Assembly: GCF_963678635.1 (NCBI RefSeq)
Contig: NC_087069.1
Span: 41,594,831-41,625,882 of the forward strand
Origin: Symsagittifera roscoffensis
Lineage: Eukaryota; Xenacoelomorpha; Acoela; Convolutidae
Length of the DNA: 31,052 nucleotides
Direction of reading: 5' to 3'
The notes beneath the pieces are model-generated. The model did not search any database. It worked only from the letters and a program-made list of their open reading frames with translations, and had not been told where the DNA came from. A program made the position numbers and the translations under genes. Shown one piece after another: positions 11,917 through 20,347 of the stretch (the first letter of the stretch is position 1; each line of letters opens with the position of its first letter).

Positions 11917-13499
11917 TCAAGATCTCTCGCACCTCGAGTTTTGGGGCATTGAGCCTCTCATCTTCTTCGCTTGAGTCGTCCATGAGTTTATTTTTATATC
12001 ACAGGTGTGAAAATAGACCGCTGCGGTATAGCCGATGAATAGGGGATCCCAGCCATCGGTGAATTCCCTTTGCTGCCTCTCCGCCGCTGCTCTCGCGAAC
12101 AGGGATGGGACCACCAGGGAACTGTTCTTTCCCAGAGTCAATCACCTGACCATTGGGAACTCGGGAATGGTTGCTGGCAAGATTTCCTCCTCTAGTATTG
12201 CCTCTAGCTCCCTTTTCACCAACTCGAAGCTTTTCTTCCATGCGGGAATTCTCAAGATCTCTTGTCCACTCGCCGTCAGGGGATTCAAGTTCCAGAATTT
12301 GGAATAAGTTTCGATGGGGCCTTCACGGTTTCCCCTCATCCTGCACTACAGTTGCCCTCGGAAATTGTATACCATCAACTCAGGATCTTTCACTTTTCCA
12401 AAGAGTACCGTTTTACTCATTTGCGCCCTCAGCACCTCGTGCTGACACCAGTTGAGTGCCGTCCCATACAAGACACTTATCAGGCTCAAGTGTGCCACGG
12501 ACTTGCGGTAAGCTGTCACTAGAGGATCTGGGAACGCGTATGTTACAGCTGGTCCGTAAATGCAGGTTACGACCTCCTCCAGCCCCCGGATTATCCCCAT
12601 TGGGTCCGATCTCATCGCCAGGTACAGGTCTGTCAACAGAGGCATGCCACCATTCACTTGTCTCCATTCATCTTTCGTTTTCGGATTCTTTTCCTCGCCA
12701 GTAATATGTCGATTCTGCATCAAGAGATACTCCACCAGCAGTGTCTTCAGTCCCGCAGCACATTTATATGAGTAGGTGTCTATGCTCGAGTGGGTTTTCC
12801 CCATCTACAGGGGCTCCCCATATTTCTTCAGTCGATGAAGTGACACCAGCTCACCATGGGTCAGGAGCACCAGTGCCAGATATCCGTCAATCCGTAGTGT
12901 TTCCACACCCCGACTGAGCATATACGCTGGACCCATGTTGAATAGGTACCTCGGATAAACTAGGTACAGGGCCAACAATAGGCTGATGGGCATGCTCAGT
13001 ATGTCTTGTACGAAGGCTCCAAAAATGGTCTCCTTTGTCCCAAACACTCCAGCTATGAATTCCTTCTCCCAACAAGGACTCAAGAACTTGAGAATCTCGT
13101 GATTTTTTCTTGTCCTCAGCTCGCCCTTTGCGTGCTCCCTCCAGAACCCCCCGATTGTGACCTCGTTTGCAGCCGTGACGAACTTGGTCACCGTCATCTC
13201 CCTGCTCTCGGCCACTTCCAACTGCTCCTCAAGAAAGCTCCAGATGTGCTTCACAAGAGGTGGGGCATTTTCCTTTGTCTTCTCTGTGGCGTTTTCTAGC
13301 CTTGGTGTTAGGAACGGCCACCTGCCTCTTTCTTGCATCAGTCGGTACACCATCGACTCCAGTTGCTTCTCAGTTGCAGCCACATTTTTTCTCTCATTAC
13401 TTGGTCCCCTTGACTTACTGGTGGAGCTCGTGATGGTCAAATCCATACTTCGAAACCACAAGCTGGCCATCAAGTGACTTATGTTTGGGTGGTCATCCC
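11917..13499 (-). CDS. Accessory ORF2 segment, about 520 codons with three in-frame stops
   Basis: From about 13490 down to 11917 one minus-strand frame is open except for TAG at 12805-12807, TAG at 12346-12348 and TGA at 12142-12144. Protein-like sequence carries on directly after each stop. The first part (12805-13473) has a hydrophobic patch 'DILSMPISLLLALYLVYP' that could be a membrane helix or a buried core helix. The second part (12346-12804) is a mixed helical domain. I recognise no family. The three stops use two different codons, which fits decay better than programmed readthrough. Confidence 0.6.
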
Positions 13500-14375
13500 C
13501 TATAGCCGACTGATTTCGAGTTGTCTGGCGAAATTCGATATCTCTAGCAAGAGGGCTTCATCCAATACAATGAGGATATCTGCTAACTCATAGAAGCCCC
13601 TCAACCCGTGGGACACATCCGCCCTCGCCGCCGCCAGTTCTGACTTGCGAAGCCTCAAGTTCGTCGGTTCCAACTCTCGATTGGGAGCTGCCATCAGGAT
13701 CCGCCATGCATTCCCCTTGGCTATTAAGATCACATACACAAACCGCGATCACACGAACCGCATACACAAACTGCAGAGCGGGAGGCATGCTCGCGTACCC
13801 AGGGGACGTCTTGAATACCACTCTTGTCTTAGATCCAAATCGTGAGGCGACATTCTCCTGCACCTCATTCATCGCTGCAAACAACGTCTGGATAGCTTTC
13901 CAGACCCAGATTTCCTTTGGTGCAGGCTCATCGCCCTTGAGTTGCTCAAGAAACCCAGTCGCATGCAGGTGGTCATTCATTCCTGCAAACAGTAGTAGCT
14001 CGGGCTCGCAAGGCATCTCCGATTTTATCGCGAACACCAGGGTTAACATTTGGTTCAACTCAGCCCCTGGCAGCGAGTATATCAAGGTCTCCGGCCGGAA
14101 CAACTTGGGAGACATTCCCTCGAAGTCCGATTCCGCCACGATGATCACCCTCGCGGCAGCTGGATCTGCCCTGTCGTAAACTGCCAAAGTCTTGGCCAAT
14201 TGGGCGTTCCCACAGGGTTTCCCATATCTAGGGTCGCCCGCCATTCTCGTACCCTCATAAGCGGCATCTGGCAGTTCCGTTTCTCTTGGTCCAATAGTTT
14301 GTCCACTACCCTCAACTGCGCTGGAGTTGCCAACCTGATTCTGGCAATGCTCGTTCGGTGCTTAGGGGACTCCAC
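13500..14375 (-). CDS. Second, degenerate SGNH/GDSL-hydrolase-like domain
   Basis: The frame 13588-14244 (218 codons) shows the spaced blocks of an SGNH fold. These are 'ARVIIVAESDFEG' (residues 31-43), where the family has GDS and the Ser is kept; 'SLPGAELNQM' (57-66), the Gly block; and 'PELLLFAGMNDH' (81-92), where the family has GxND. No C-terminal DxxH block was found, so it may be inactive or a binding domain. Upstream, related coding continues in the frame of 14145-14375. Downstream it shifts into 13500-13739, ending near 13500. It follows the complete SGNH domain at 14885-15437, which suggests tandem duplication and divergence. The assignment rests on motif order and spacing alone. 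Confidence 0.5.
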
Positions 14376-14897
14376 TATGAGTCCCGGACTCCCCAGCGAC
14401 TTGAGAGGTCTGTAGTTGATACGATGTAATGACTGATCTCGTGGGAATCCCAGTCAGATCCGCCATCTTCATCATTCTCGCTCTTGAGAAATGCGTTTCG
14501 TGGGCCTTCAACCAGTCCACGCTTCCGCCAACTCTTGTCAGCACTCCAGGTCCTCCAATTCTAGCTCCTTTACCTTCTCCAGATATCTCAACCGGCTTGT
14601 CTCCGCCGGTCTCTCCACCCTCTTGCTCTCTACCACTACCACCGAGGACACTACCGAACTCTGGGGTGTTGGTGACGTTGCTTCCTCGGCCTCCATCGGT
14701 GCGGCACCCGGTAATCTGGTCCGACTACTTCTCGAGCTGTCTGTAGAATCGACCCTCGCCCGCAGGCGACTGGATAGAGTTCTTGAGGCGAGGAAACGGG
14801 GATTGGGAGGTGGTCCGAATGTGAATTGGGCCGTCTCCAGCAGGTCTGCCTCCAACGCGCTTATGTGCCTTTGGAAAACGTCATTCAACCATTCCAC
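14376..14897 (-). CDS. Linker after the SGNH hydrolase, low complexity
   Basis: The frame 14538-14897 continues the hydrolase C-terminus after a frame change near 14890 ('WLNDVFQRHISALEADLLE'). It then becomes Ser/Thr/Pro-rich with a Val run and ends in a charged helix. The frame 14362-14544 carries the reading further towards the second SGNH-like domain. No separate domain is recognised; it looks like an inter-domain linker of accessory ORF2. Confidence 0.5.
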
Positions 14898-15437
14898 CCT
14901 CTAGGCCTGTCAAAATGGATTCCATCTGAGTATGCATTGTCGGGGAAGGCAGCTCGCTCCATTTGCTCGGCTACATCCAGCAATCCAATGGGAAGGACAC
15001 TCATCTGATGTATTTGACTGACTACTTCGTTCAGGTTCCGTACCTTCGTATTCATCTCCATCGCGTGTTTGTCAGCCTTCATTTTGTAAAGGGATGGTAC
15101 ACACTGTGAGTATGGCAGGACCCATTTGAATCCGTAACTCCTCAAGGATGCAGCTCATCTTGTCATGTAGCCTCATGAACGTCCTTGACGTTCCCCTGGA
15201 CACGTCATTAGTCCCGATCATTAGAGTTTACCGTGTATACTCTTGCCATCCCTAGCATCTCAAGTGATGCTAATATCTGTGGCGTTGCAGCTCCAGCGAA
15301 ATTCAAAATCCCAGTCTGCCAATGCGACTGAATCCGGGTCGCAGCAGGCTGTCCCCTATGATTAGGTGAACCGTACCCTCCGGCACACGTGGCTGCGTAT
15401 AGTATTCCATCCAAGCCGCGTCATGGAATCAATCCCT
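14885..15437 (-). CDS. SGNH/GDSL hydrolase (esterase-like) domain of accessory ORF2, frameshifted
   Basis: All the signature blocks of an SGNH hydrolase are present in order on the minus strand, spread over three frames. Block I 'VHLIIGDSLLR' has its GDS at 15348-15356. A Gly-containing block 'FAGAATPQILASLEML' lies in the frame of 15208-15414. Block III/V 'MIGTNDVSRG' has GTND at 15204-15215. The catalytic pair 'SDGIHFDRPRG' has DGIH at 14915-14926. GDS to DGIH spans about 430 bp, or roughly 143 residues, compact but normal for the fold. The family uses Ser-His-Asp/Asn chemistry to cleave esters or acyl groups; similar esterase domains are known in some LINE (CR1-type) and LTR elements. At least three frame changes disable this copy. 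The domain call is strong; substrate and role are unknown. Confidence 0.78.
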
Positions 15438-15839
15438 CCTGACTCTTTGTGCTGTGCTCCAATCCATGCGATTGTGCCTGTGGTATCTGCCATCAGTGTT
15501 CTTCTTGTAACTTGAGATTACCACACTCCTGATCGGTTGCTCCCTCCAAGTCGGGGGTAACTCCACTCTGGCTGGAATCTCACTATTTCTTAGCTGTAGT
15601 CTCTCATTCAATTCTTTCAGACGCGACGAGCTCCCGCTCACCAGACTGCCGCTCGGGGTTGAACTAGGAGTATACCCCGGCAGTGCGACGTCCATCAATG
15701 GGCGTATCGGTTGTGTCTCTAAACCATGCAGGGAGGACGTTGACTCAGTCGGTATCCATACCTCCAACCCCTCGTTCATACGTTCCTGAGCCGCGCGGTC
15801 TAGGTTAAACCGTCCCTTCGATCTGGGAGCCTCATTCAC
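15429..15839 (-). CDS. Accessory ORF2 linker between coiled coil and hydrolase
   Basis: This 136-codon frame is in the same reading frame as the coiled-coil segment upstream and is separated from it only by a TAA at 15840-15842. It is Ser/Pro/Arg-rich, with a short helical part ('SSRLKELNERLQLRN'). It leads, after a frame change near 15430, into the GDS block of the hydrolase. No own domain is recognised. Confidence 0.5.
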   Translation of the reverse strand: MNEAPRSKGRFNLDRAAQERMNEGLEVWIPTESTSSLHGLETQPIRPLMDVALPGYTPSSTPSGSLVSGSSSRLKELNERLQLRNSEIPARVELPPTWREQPIRSVVISSYKKNTDGRYHRHNRMDWSTAQRVRRD

Positions 15840-16620
15840 TTACATACGTGACTCTGGTCTTGAACCAGCAGCCGTTCGCTCCTTGGGCCTGGCTCCCTTT
15901 TGCATGTCGAGCTCGCGTTGTCGCCGCTGGATTCTCTCAAGTTCCGACTTTAGCTGTTCACAATTCGCCGCATTCTCTCGCACCCTTTCTTCTTGTTGGT
16001 GCTCGGCCTTCAGCATATCGAGTTCCCACCGCGCTTGGTCATTTTCAATGACAGCCTGATCTCTCTCCAGATTCGCTTGATTCCTCTCGAGCTTCGCTTG
16101 ATCCCGGTCGAGATTCGCCTTGTTCCTCTCCCTCTGTGTCCTCTCAAGTTCTCTTTTCAGACTACTGAGGTCAGGATACGCCTCTTCCGTTTGCTGCGCT
16201 CGCGTCATAGAGGGTGTCTTACCCGTGTGTTGGCCCGCTGACCGCTGACCTTGCTGATGGTCTGGTTGGTAGTGGGAACTCCCCTGTGCCATACTCGGTG
16301 TTATTGCTCAGGCCAGGATTCCTCGCCAAGTCGAATCCCCTCACCCCTCCATCCACATTCCAGGACAGCCATCTGGTTTGCTCTTGGTTGGATATGCCAT
16401 CAGTGGTGTAGCCGACCATTAAAACAGCTTCTGTTGCAGACTCCCTGCATTCACCCTGTCCTTCCAATTGGAGGATGGCGTTCAGCATCACTGCCATTCT
16501 CTCATCCACTTGGGTATAATCCAGATCCCTCAAGCGTCTGTATAATTCATCTATCTAGCGTGGGCCTCTTCAGAGCCGCGGGCATGGACTTCCAAAGTCG
16601 ATCTGCCACTTTTTAAATCT
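15840..16620 (-). CDS. N-terminal part of accessory ORF2 with heptad coiled coil
   Basis: The frame 15840-16292 (150 codons) contains a run of charged heptad-like repeats of the type 'LERDQAN' / 'LERNQAN' between about residues 40 and 75, followed by more helix ('LKSELERIQRRQRELDMQK'). This is a clear coiled coil, likely for oligomerisation. Upstream the reading shifts into 16219-16533. It can be followed to about 16620, where further stops occur and the non-coding spacer starts. No certain start codon can be picked. It would be the first domain of the second large ORF. Confidence 0.6.
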
Positions 16621-17097
16621 CTTGATGATCTTGCGCACGTACCAACTTGAGAATTACCGTACCAACTTGAGAATTACCGTACCAACTTGAGAATTACCGT
16701 AACAACTTGAGTACTTGAGAAATAAATTTTTCAAGGGTTGCTTTACTGTGGGTTCGTTCAATACCTTCTGTTTCTTTCAGTTGAGTATAGTTGGGTAGTC
16801 AACTTGACTTTACCAAATCAATCTGAAAATAAAACTTGATATTTAGACCAAAATGCTATGTTCCTAACCTAAACCCCCCTGCCATTATAGTTAAAACCTT
16901 ATCCTTTTCGTTCTTTTAAAGTAATTCAACTGGAAGTTTTCTAAGAGCATGCAGATTCATTTTATGTTTTAGCACCATCAATTATTCAAAATTTAAATGT
17001 CATGCCAATCACTTTTAAGATCCTTTTACCTGTTCCGTGCCCCAATACCTAACTTGAGATCCCTTCATGCCCAACTCAAGACCCCCATGTACCCGAC
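16621..17097 (-). other. Non-coding spacer between pol/macro block and accessory ORF2
   Basis: About 480 bp have no long frame on the coding strand and are more AT-rich than the flanks. The spacer holds the four-copy 20-bp repeat at 16640-16711 and further CTTGAG/CTCAAG copies near 17053 and 17074. By position it could contain a promoter, splice acceptor or reinitiation signal for the downstream block. I see no diagnostic motif for any of these. Confidence 0.6.
16640..16720. repeat. 20-bp tandem repeat, four copies
   Basis: The unit 'accaacttgagaattaccgt' starts at 16641, 16661 and 16681 with exact 20-bp spacing. A fourth, altered copy starts at 16701 ('aacaacttgag') and is followed by one more 'acttgaga'. 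Each unit carries the CTTGAG hexamer that is over-represented across the element. Confidence 0.95.
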
Positions 17098-17700
17098 TTA
17101 GGCGATACTCAGGTAGTATATCTTGTGCAGATGTACCATTATATCAAATTCTGCGAAGACCACGTGTAGGATAGCATATAGTTCCCTTGGACTCAGCTTG
17201 CCCCTGTTCGGGTCATAGACCGGCATTGAGACCTCCGTTATTCTTCTTTCGATCATGAAGTCCCGCAGTCTCGTTAGTGCCAACATTACGTGTCCAAGAT
17301 CGATCGTGTTCCTCTCACTGACCCTCGTCACTAAGAAGCACAGGTATTTACCTGGGACTTGTGCTACTGATGGTGGAATCGCAGCCATTCCTCCCAGCCC
17401 CGGTCTCTGTCTGAACAGAAACTCCACGTTCTGGTACTCTCTCTTGAAGTCGGCCTCCAGTCCTGATTTGAAACTCATGTCCGCCGTGATACAGATTGCA
17501 CTAGTCCTGTCCGACAGAATGAAGTCGCTATCCGTTATCAGGATGTTCTCAGATTATTCGTTGGGTATTTCAAACTTCGTTTTGAAATTCCGTCCTATGG
17601 TAGGCTCAGCCTCCTCCCCATCCAGTTCCAGTCCGCTCGTTTATCTCACTTCCCTGAGTTTCTTTATCATCAGATTTTCGGTGTGGGTAAGTCCTACCCC
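17098..17700 (-). CDS. Macro-domain (ADP-ribose-binding type) segment after integrase
   Basis: A minus-strand frame is readable for about 152 codons from 17553 to a TAA at 17098-17100. It shows the macro-domain plan. After a first strand with 'TDSDFIL' comes 'ITADMSFKSGLEADFKREY', the (S/N)aD...G.A..F substrate-loop pattern. A central strand 'YLCFLVTR' follows, then an aL..L helix ('VMLALTRLRDFM'), 'ITEVSMPVYDPNRGKLSP' in the position of the P.IG.G...L.W loop, and a last 'AILHVVFAEFDIMVHLH'. The spacing resembles Poa1p-like macro proteins, which bind or hydrolyse ADP-ribose derivatives. The tryptophan expected after the second loop is missing. In-frame TAA codons at 17554-17556 and 17641-17643 interrupt the link to the integrase tail. 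It may be the C-terminus of Pol or a separate ORF. Confidence 0.65.
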
Positions 17701-18143
17701 CACTCCCCGGACAAAATATTTATCGACGTCCTCGTCGATGGTGCTGGGTCTAAATTATCTGGTGGAATCTCGACTTCAGAGTCCGCTTCGATTTTCTCAT
17801 TGTCATCCAAACTCAAGTTCTCATTGCCATCATTCTTCTCTCTGGTGCCTCTTTCGTTCACTTCACATGCTGGCTCCACCAGTAGATACTCAAGTCCCTC
17901 CATGTCCTTTGGGGATGGGACATGAGGCTTCAGATTTTCATAATGTGCTGCTCGCCCAGTGCTCAAGCGGTAGAACCGTCCTTGTTGATGTACTTCCGTT
18001 ATCATGAATGGTCCTCTCCATTTCTTGAGTAGTTTCTTTGTCCCTTTGGGCGGTATGACATTCTGGAAGACCCACACGTACTGGCCCACCTCATATGGCT
18101 TCGCCTGTAATATCTTTTCATCATATTTCTTGCGCTGTCTCAT
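17694..18143 (-). CDS. pol: Integrase C-terminal region with GPF module
   Basis: This 149-codon frame holds the SH3-like C-terminal domain of Ty3/gypsy integrases. 'LLKKWRGPFMITEVHQQG' includes the GPY/F signature (as GPF) and is followed by 'HYENLKPH'. An acidic tail follows, ending at a TAG at 17694-17696. It is joined to the catalytic core (18140-18937) by a frame change within about 10 bp of 18140. The acidic tail probably linked to the macro segment in an intact copy, because open protein-like sequence resumes in another frame straight afterwards. Confidence 0.85.
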   Translation of the reverse strand: MRQRKKYDEKILQAKPYEVGQYVWVFQNVIPPKGTKKLLKKWRGPFMITEVHQQGRFYRLSTGRAAHYENLKPHVPSPKDMEGLEYLLVEPACEVNERGTREKNDGNENLSLDDNEKIEADSEVEIPPDNLDPAPSTRTSINILSGEWG

Positions 18144-18937
18144 TTGTGCTTGCGCATGCAGTGTTCCTCCTGCATAGCTCGTTTAGTTCCTGCTGTCTCC
18201 TGATCGCTTCTTTCACGTAAGCTTGAGGCGACATCCTCTTCCCTTCGTATTCCGGGTAAAAATGTCAGGGGCATTGCTCTCTCCCTGCCCGTCAACATCG
18301 TGAAAGGACTGATGCCCGTTGTTGAGTGTTGCGTACTGTTGTACGCCCCTACGACTTGCGGCAGATATTTATCCCAGTCTGTCATGTATCTTGAGCAGTA
18401 TACCCTCAGCATGTTCACCAACTTTCTATTCTGTCTCTCTACAAGCCCGTTGGTCTGAGGATGGTAAGTCGTTGATGGTGCTTGAGCAATGTGCGACCTC
18501 TTCATCAATTCTTTTGTCAAGTCCCCCACAAAGGCTTTGCCGTTGTCTGACTGAAAAGTCATTGGACAACCACATCGTGATATCCAATGCGTTATCAGGT
18601 GGTCACAAGTCTCCTCTGCTGAGGCTGTCTGACACGGAACCGCTTCTGCCAACTTTGTAAAGTGGTCTATTATGACCAGTATCTGGTTGTAACCCGACTC
18701 TGTTATGCAGATATTTTGATGGTCTATCTGCACCACCTCGTTAAATTCCGAGCTTTCAACATACTTGAGTGGGAACTTCATTTTCCTTGGGTCTTTTACT
18801 TGCAGGCATGCCAGGCATGCATTCACCCATCTTTCGCAAGTTTTCCTTAATCCTGGCCAATCAAACCTGTGAAGTATTCTCTGTTGCACTTTGTCTATCC
18901 CCTGGTGCCCCATCTGATCGTGCGATCTGAATAACAC
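18140..18937 (-). CDS. pol: Integrase: zinc-binding and catalytic core
   Basis: Integrase inserts the DNA copy into the genome. This 265-codon frame has an HHCC zinc module (H6, H11, C41, C44) and an intact DD35E catalytic triad. D72 lies in 'VVQIDHQNI' and D131 in 'FQSDNGKAF'; E167 lies in 'TNGLVERQN', with 35 residues between the last two. The start given is the first start-like codon in the open frame, not a biological one. The upstream part of the zinc module lies in another frame near 18940-19020 and is interrupted by a TAA, so the N-terminus is broken although the core is preserved. Confidence 0.93.
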   Translation of the reverse strand: MLFRSHDQMGHQGIDKVQQRILHRFDWPGLRKTCERWVNACLACLQVKDPRKMKFPLKYVESSEFNEVVQIDHQNICITESGYNQILVIIDHFTKLAEAVPCQTASAEETCDHLITHWISRCGCPMTFQSDNGKAFVGDLTKELMKRSHIAQAPSTTYHPQTNGLVERQNRKLVNMLRVYCSRYMTDWDKYLPQVVGAYNSTQHSTTGISPFTMLTGRERAMPLTFLPGIRREEDVASSLRERSDQETAGTKRAMQEEHCMRKHK

Positions 18938-19021
18938 CTCCGATACAATTGTGGTAATATGATGAGGTTGTGCTTATGTTATATCTTCTCCTCATCTTTT
19001 CTCTTGCACGCTACTACCGCA

Positions 19022-19732
19022 TCAGCTGTGTGATAGAGTAAATCTTTTTTTTTTGTAGAACTGACTCAAGATCTTGTAACTGTCTTCCTCGAGTTCCCCT
19101 TTCTCCTTGGACCCCGTCCGGATCCATTTAAAGAGGTTACTTGTCATCTTGTCATTTTTTTGGGCCCTTATCAGGTCCGACAGCCTATATCTCGCTTTGA
19201 CATGTTCCTTTAGTGCCATGATCTGTCCATTCATTTCCCCAAGGTTGTGGATGTCATCCTTCAGCTTTACGCATATTATCCTCTTCAAGATCTTCATATC
19301 ATCCTCCGGCACCAGATTTGTTCTGACATTTGAGTTGCATGATAGTTGCCTGAATGGTTTCCTCGATACCGCAATTTTCTCAAGTTCTTCACCTCCTTGA
19401 ACTTCTTGTTCATCCGAGTTGTACGTTCCTGAGGAGGGATCTGTTTGTAGCTCCCTGTCGCGGTGTCTCATCTTCTCCTCTGCCAGTATCATGCAGAGAC
19501 TATCCTGATCATCGCTGCTCCTTTCCGAATCTTCATCCCATTCTTCACACTCCCCGGACAATTTCTCTTCTCCGGTTTCTTCTTCTTCCGTGGACGTGGA
19601 CCACTCCCCGGACTCTTGACCTAGTCCCAGGTGTTCAGCTTCTTCCTTAAAAACCACTTTCTTCTTCCTAAGTCCGCTCAAGTATGTTATCAGGGATTTT
19701 GTCAACCAGTGACCGCATGACTTCTTTGCCAT
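19022..19732 (-). CDS. pol: Acidic linker between RNase H and integrase
   Basis: This 236-codon frame separates the RNase H end from the integrase zinc module. It contains a Glu/Asp/Ser-rich stretch ('STSTEEEETGEEKLSGECEE') and a later basic helical part. No enzymatic motif is seen. A linker this long (about 400 residues with the tail of 19668-20285) is unusual for Ty3 elements. It overlaps the preceding frame at 19668-19732, so a frame change lies there. Confidence 0.7.
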   Translation of the reverse strand: MAKKSCGHWLTKSLITYLSGLRKKKVVFKEEAEHLGLGQESGEWSTSTEEEETGEEKLSGECEEWDEDSERSSDDQDSLCMILAEEKMRHRDRELQTDPSSGTYNSDEQEVQGGEELEKIAVSRKPFRQLSCNSNVRTNLVPEDDMKILKRIICVKLKDDIHNLGEMNGQIMALKEHVKARYRLSDLIRAQKNDKMTSNLFKWIRTGSKEKGELEEDSYKILSQFYKKKRFTLSHS

Positions 19733-20285
19733 CAGTAACGCTTCCTCTTAAAGAGTCTGCATTGCCAACTGTTTCACTCCTTCGCAGTATCGTGACTTCA
19801 GATTCTTCCCTACCCTTTCCTTCGTTCACGGGTTTCTCATCTGCCAGTTTCTCAATTAACCTCCACAAGTCTTCATCTACCTGAGCATCTCCCATTTCCA
19901 CCTGGTTGAGATCATAGCCTTTTGCCTTGAGCGTCTCTCTCACAATTTTTGACTTGAGCATAATCTCTATCGGCATCCCTCGGTTCTTTTTCAAGATTGT
20001 TTTCTTTTGAGGCTCCTCTGGTAATTCGGGATGATCTTCTATTGGTTTGCCTGACTTGTCTAGCCATCTCGTGAGTGGAAGACTGTCATACGTTTCTTTG
20101 ACCATGAAGGAGAAGCCATCTTTAATTTCGGGCCTGTCCGCCTCCCTCTGTTCCTGTCTCTCGTAGAACTCCGTCTTCTTACTCAAGTTATCGGCATTCT
20201 GATGTTTGTCCCTTGTTCTATGCTCAATTATCATGTTGTACCCGTCCAAGCGAATTATCCATCTCCCAATGTAGCTCTGGTCCAT
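19668..20285 (-). CDS. pol: End of RNase H plus linker
   Basis: The first about 40 residues finish the RNase H domain ('IIEHRTRDKHQNADNLSKK' carries the late H/D motif). Just upstream in the same frame, outside the quoted start, lies 'VDNRALSWL' with the DN aspartate. The preceding part of the domain is in the frame of 20348-21103, so a frame change falls at about 20345. The remainder is hydrophilic and belongs to the long linker before integrase. Confidence 0.85.
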   Translation of the reverse strand: MDQSYIGRWIIRLDGYNMIIEHRTRDKHQNADNLSKKTEFYERQEQREADRPEIKDGFSFMVKETYDSLPLTRWLDKSGKPIEDHPELPEEPQKKTILKKNRGMPIEIMLKSKIVRETLKAKGYDLNQVEMGDAQVDEDLWRLIEKLADEKPVNEGKGREESEVTILRRSETVGNADSLRGSVTDGKEVMRSLVDKIPDNILERT

Positions 20286-20347
20286 CGAGTACGTCTTCAG
20301 CCAGCTGAGTGCCCTGTTGTCGACCGGCAGCTTAAATGGCTCACTGC

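Noticed and set aside
11917-13473. Alternative genetic code, because protein-like sequence continues after stops
   Set aside because: All three stop codons appear, frameshifts are equally common, and the intact 773-codon ORF uses ordinary Trp and Gln codons. Decay is the simpler explanation.
7816-16620. Envelope glycoprotein in the region after integrase
   Set aside because: No signal peptide, furin-like site or C-terminal membrane anchor is visible. The recognised modules are coiled coil and SGNH-type domains.
8661-17050. Many plus-strand frames rich in Ser, Leu and Pro
   Set aside because: They are reverse-complement shadows of the minus-strand accessory block. The recognisable motifs (GDS, GTND, DGIH, coiled coil) lie on the minus strand only.
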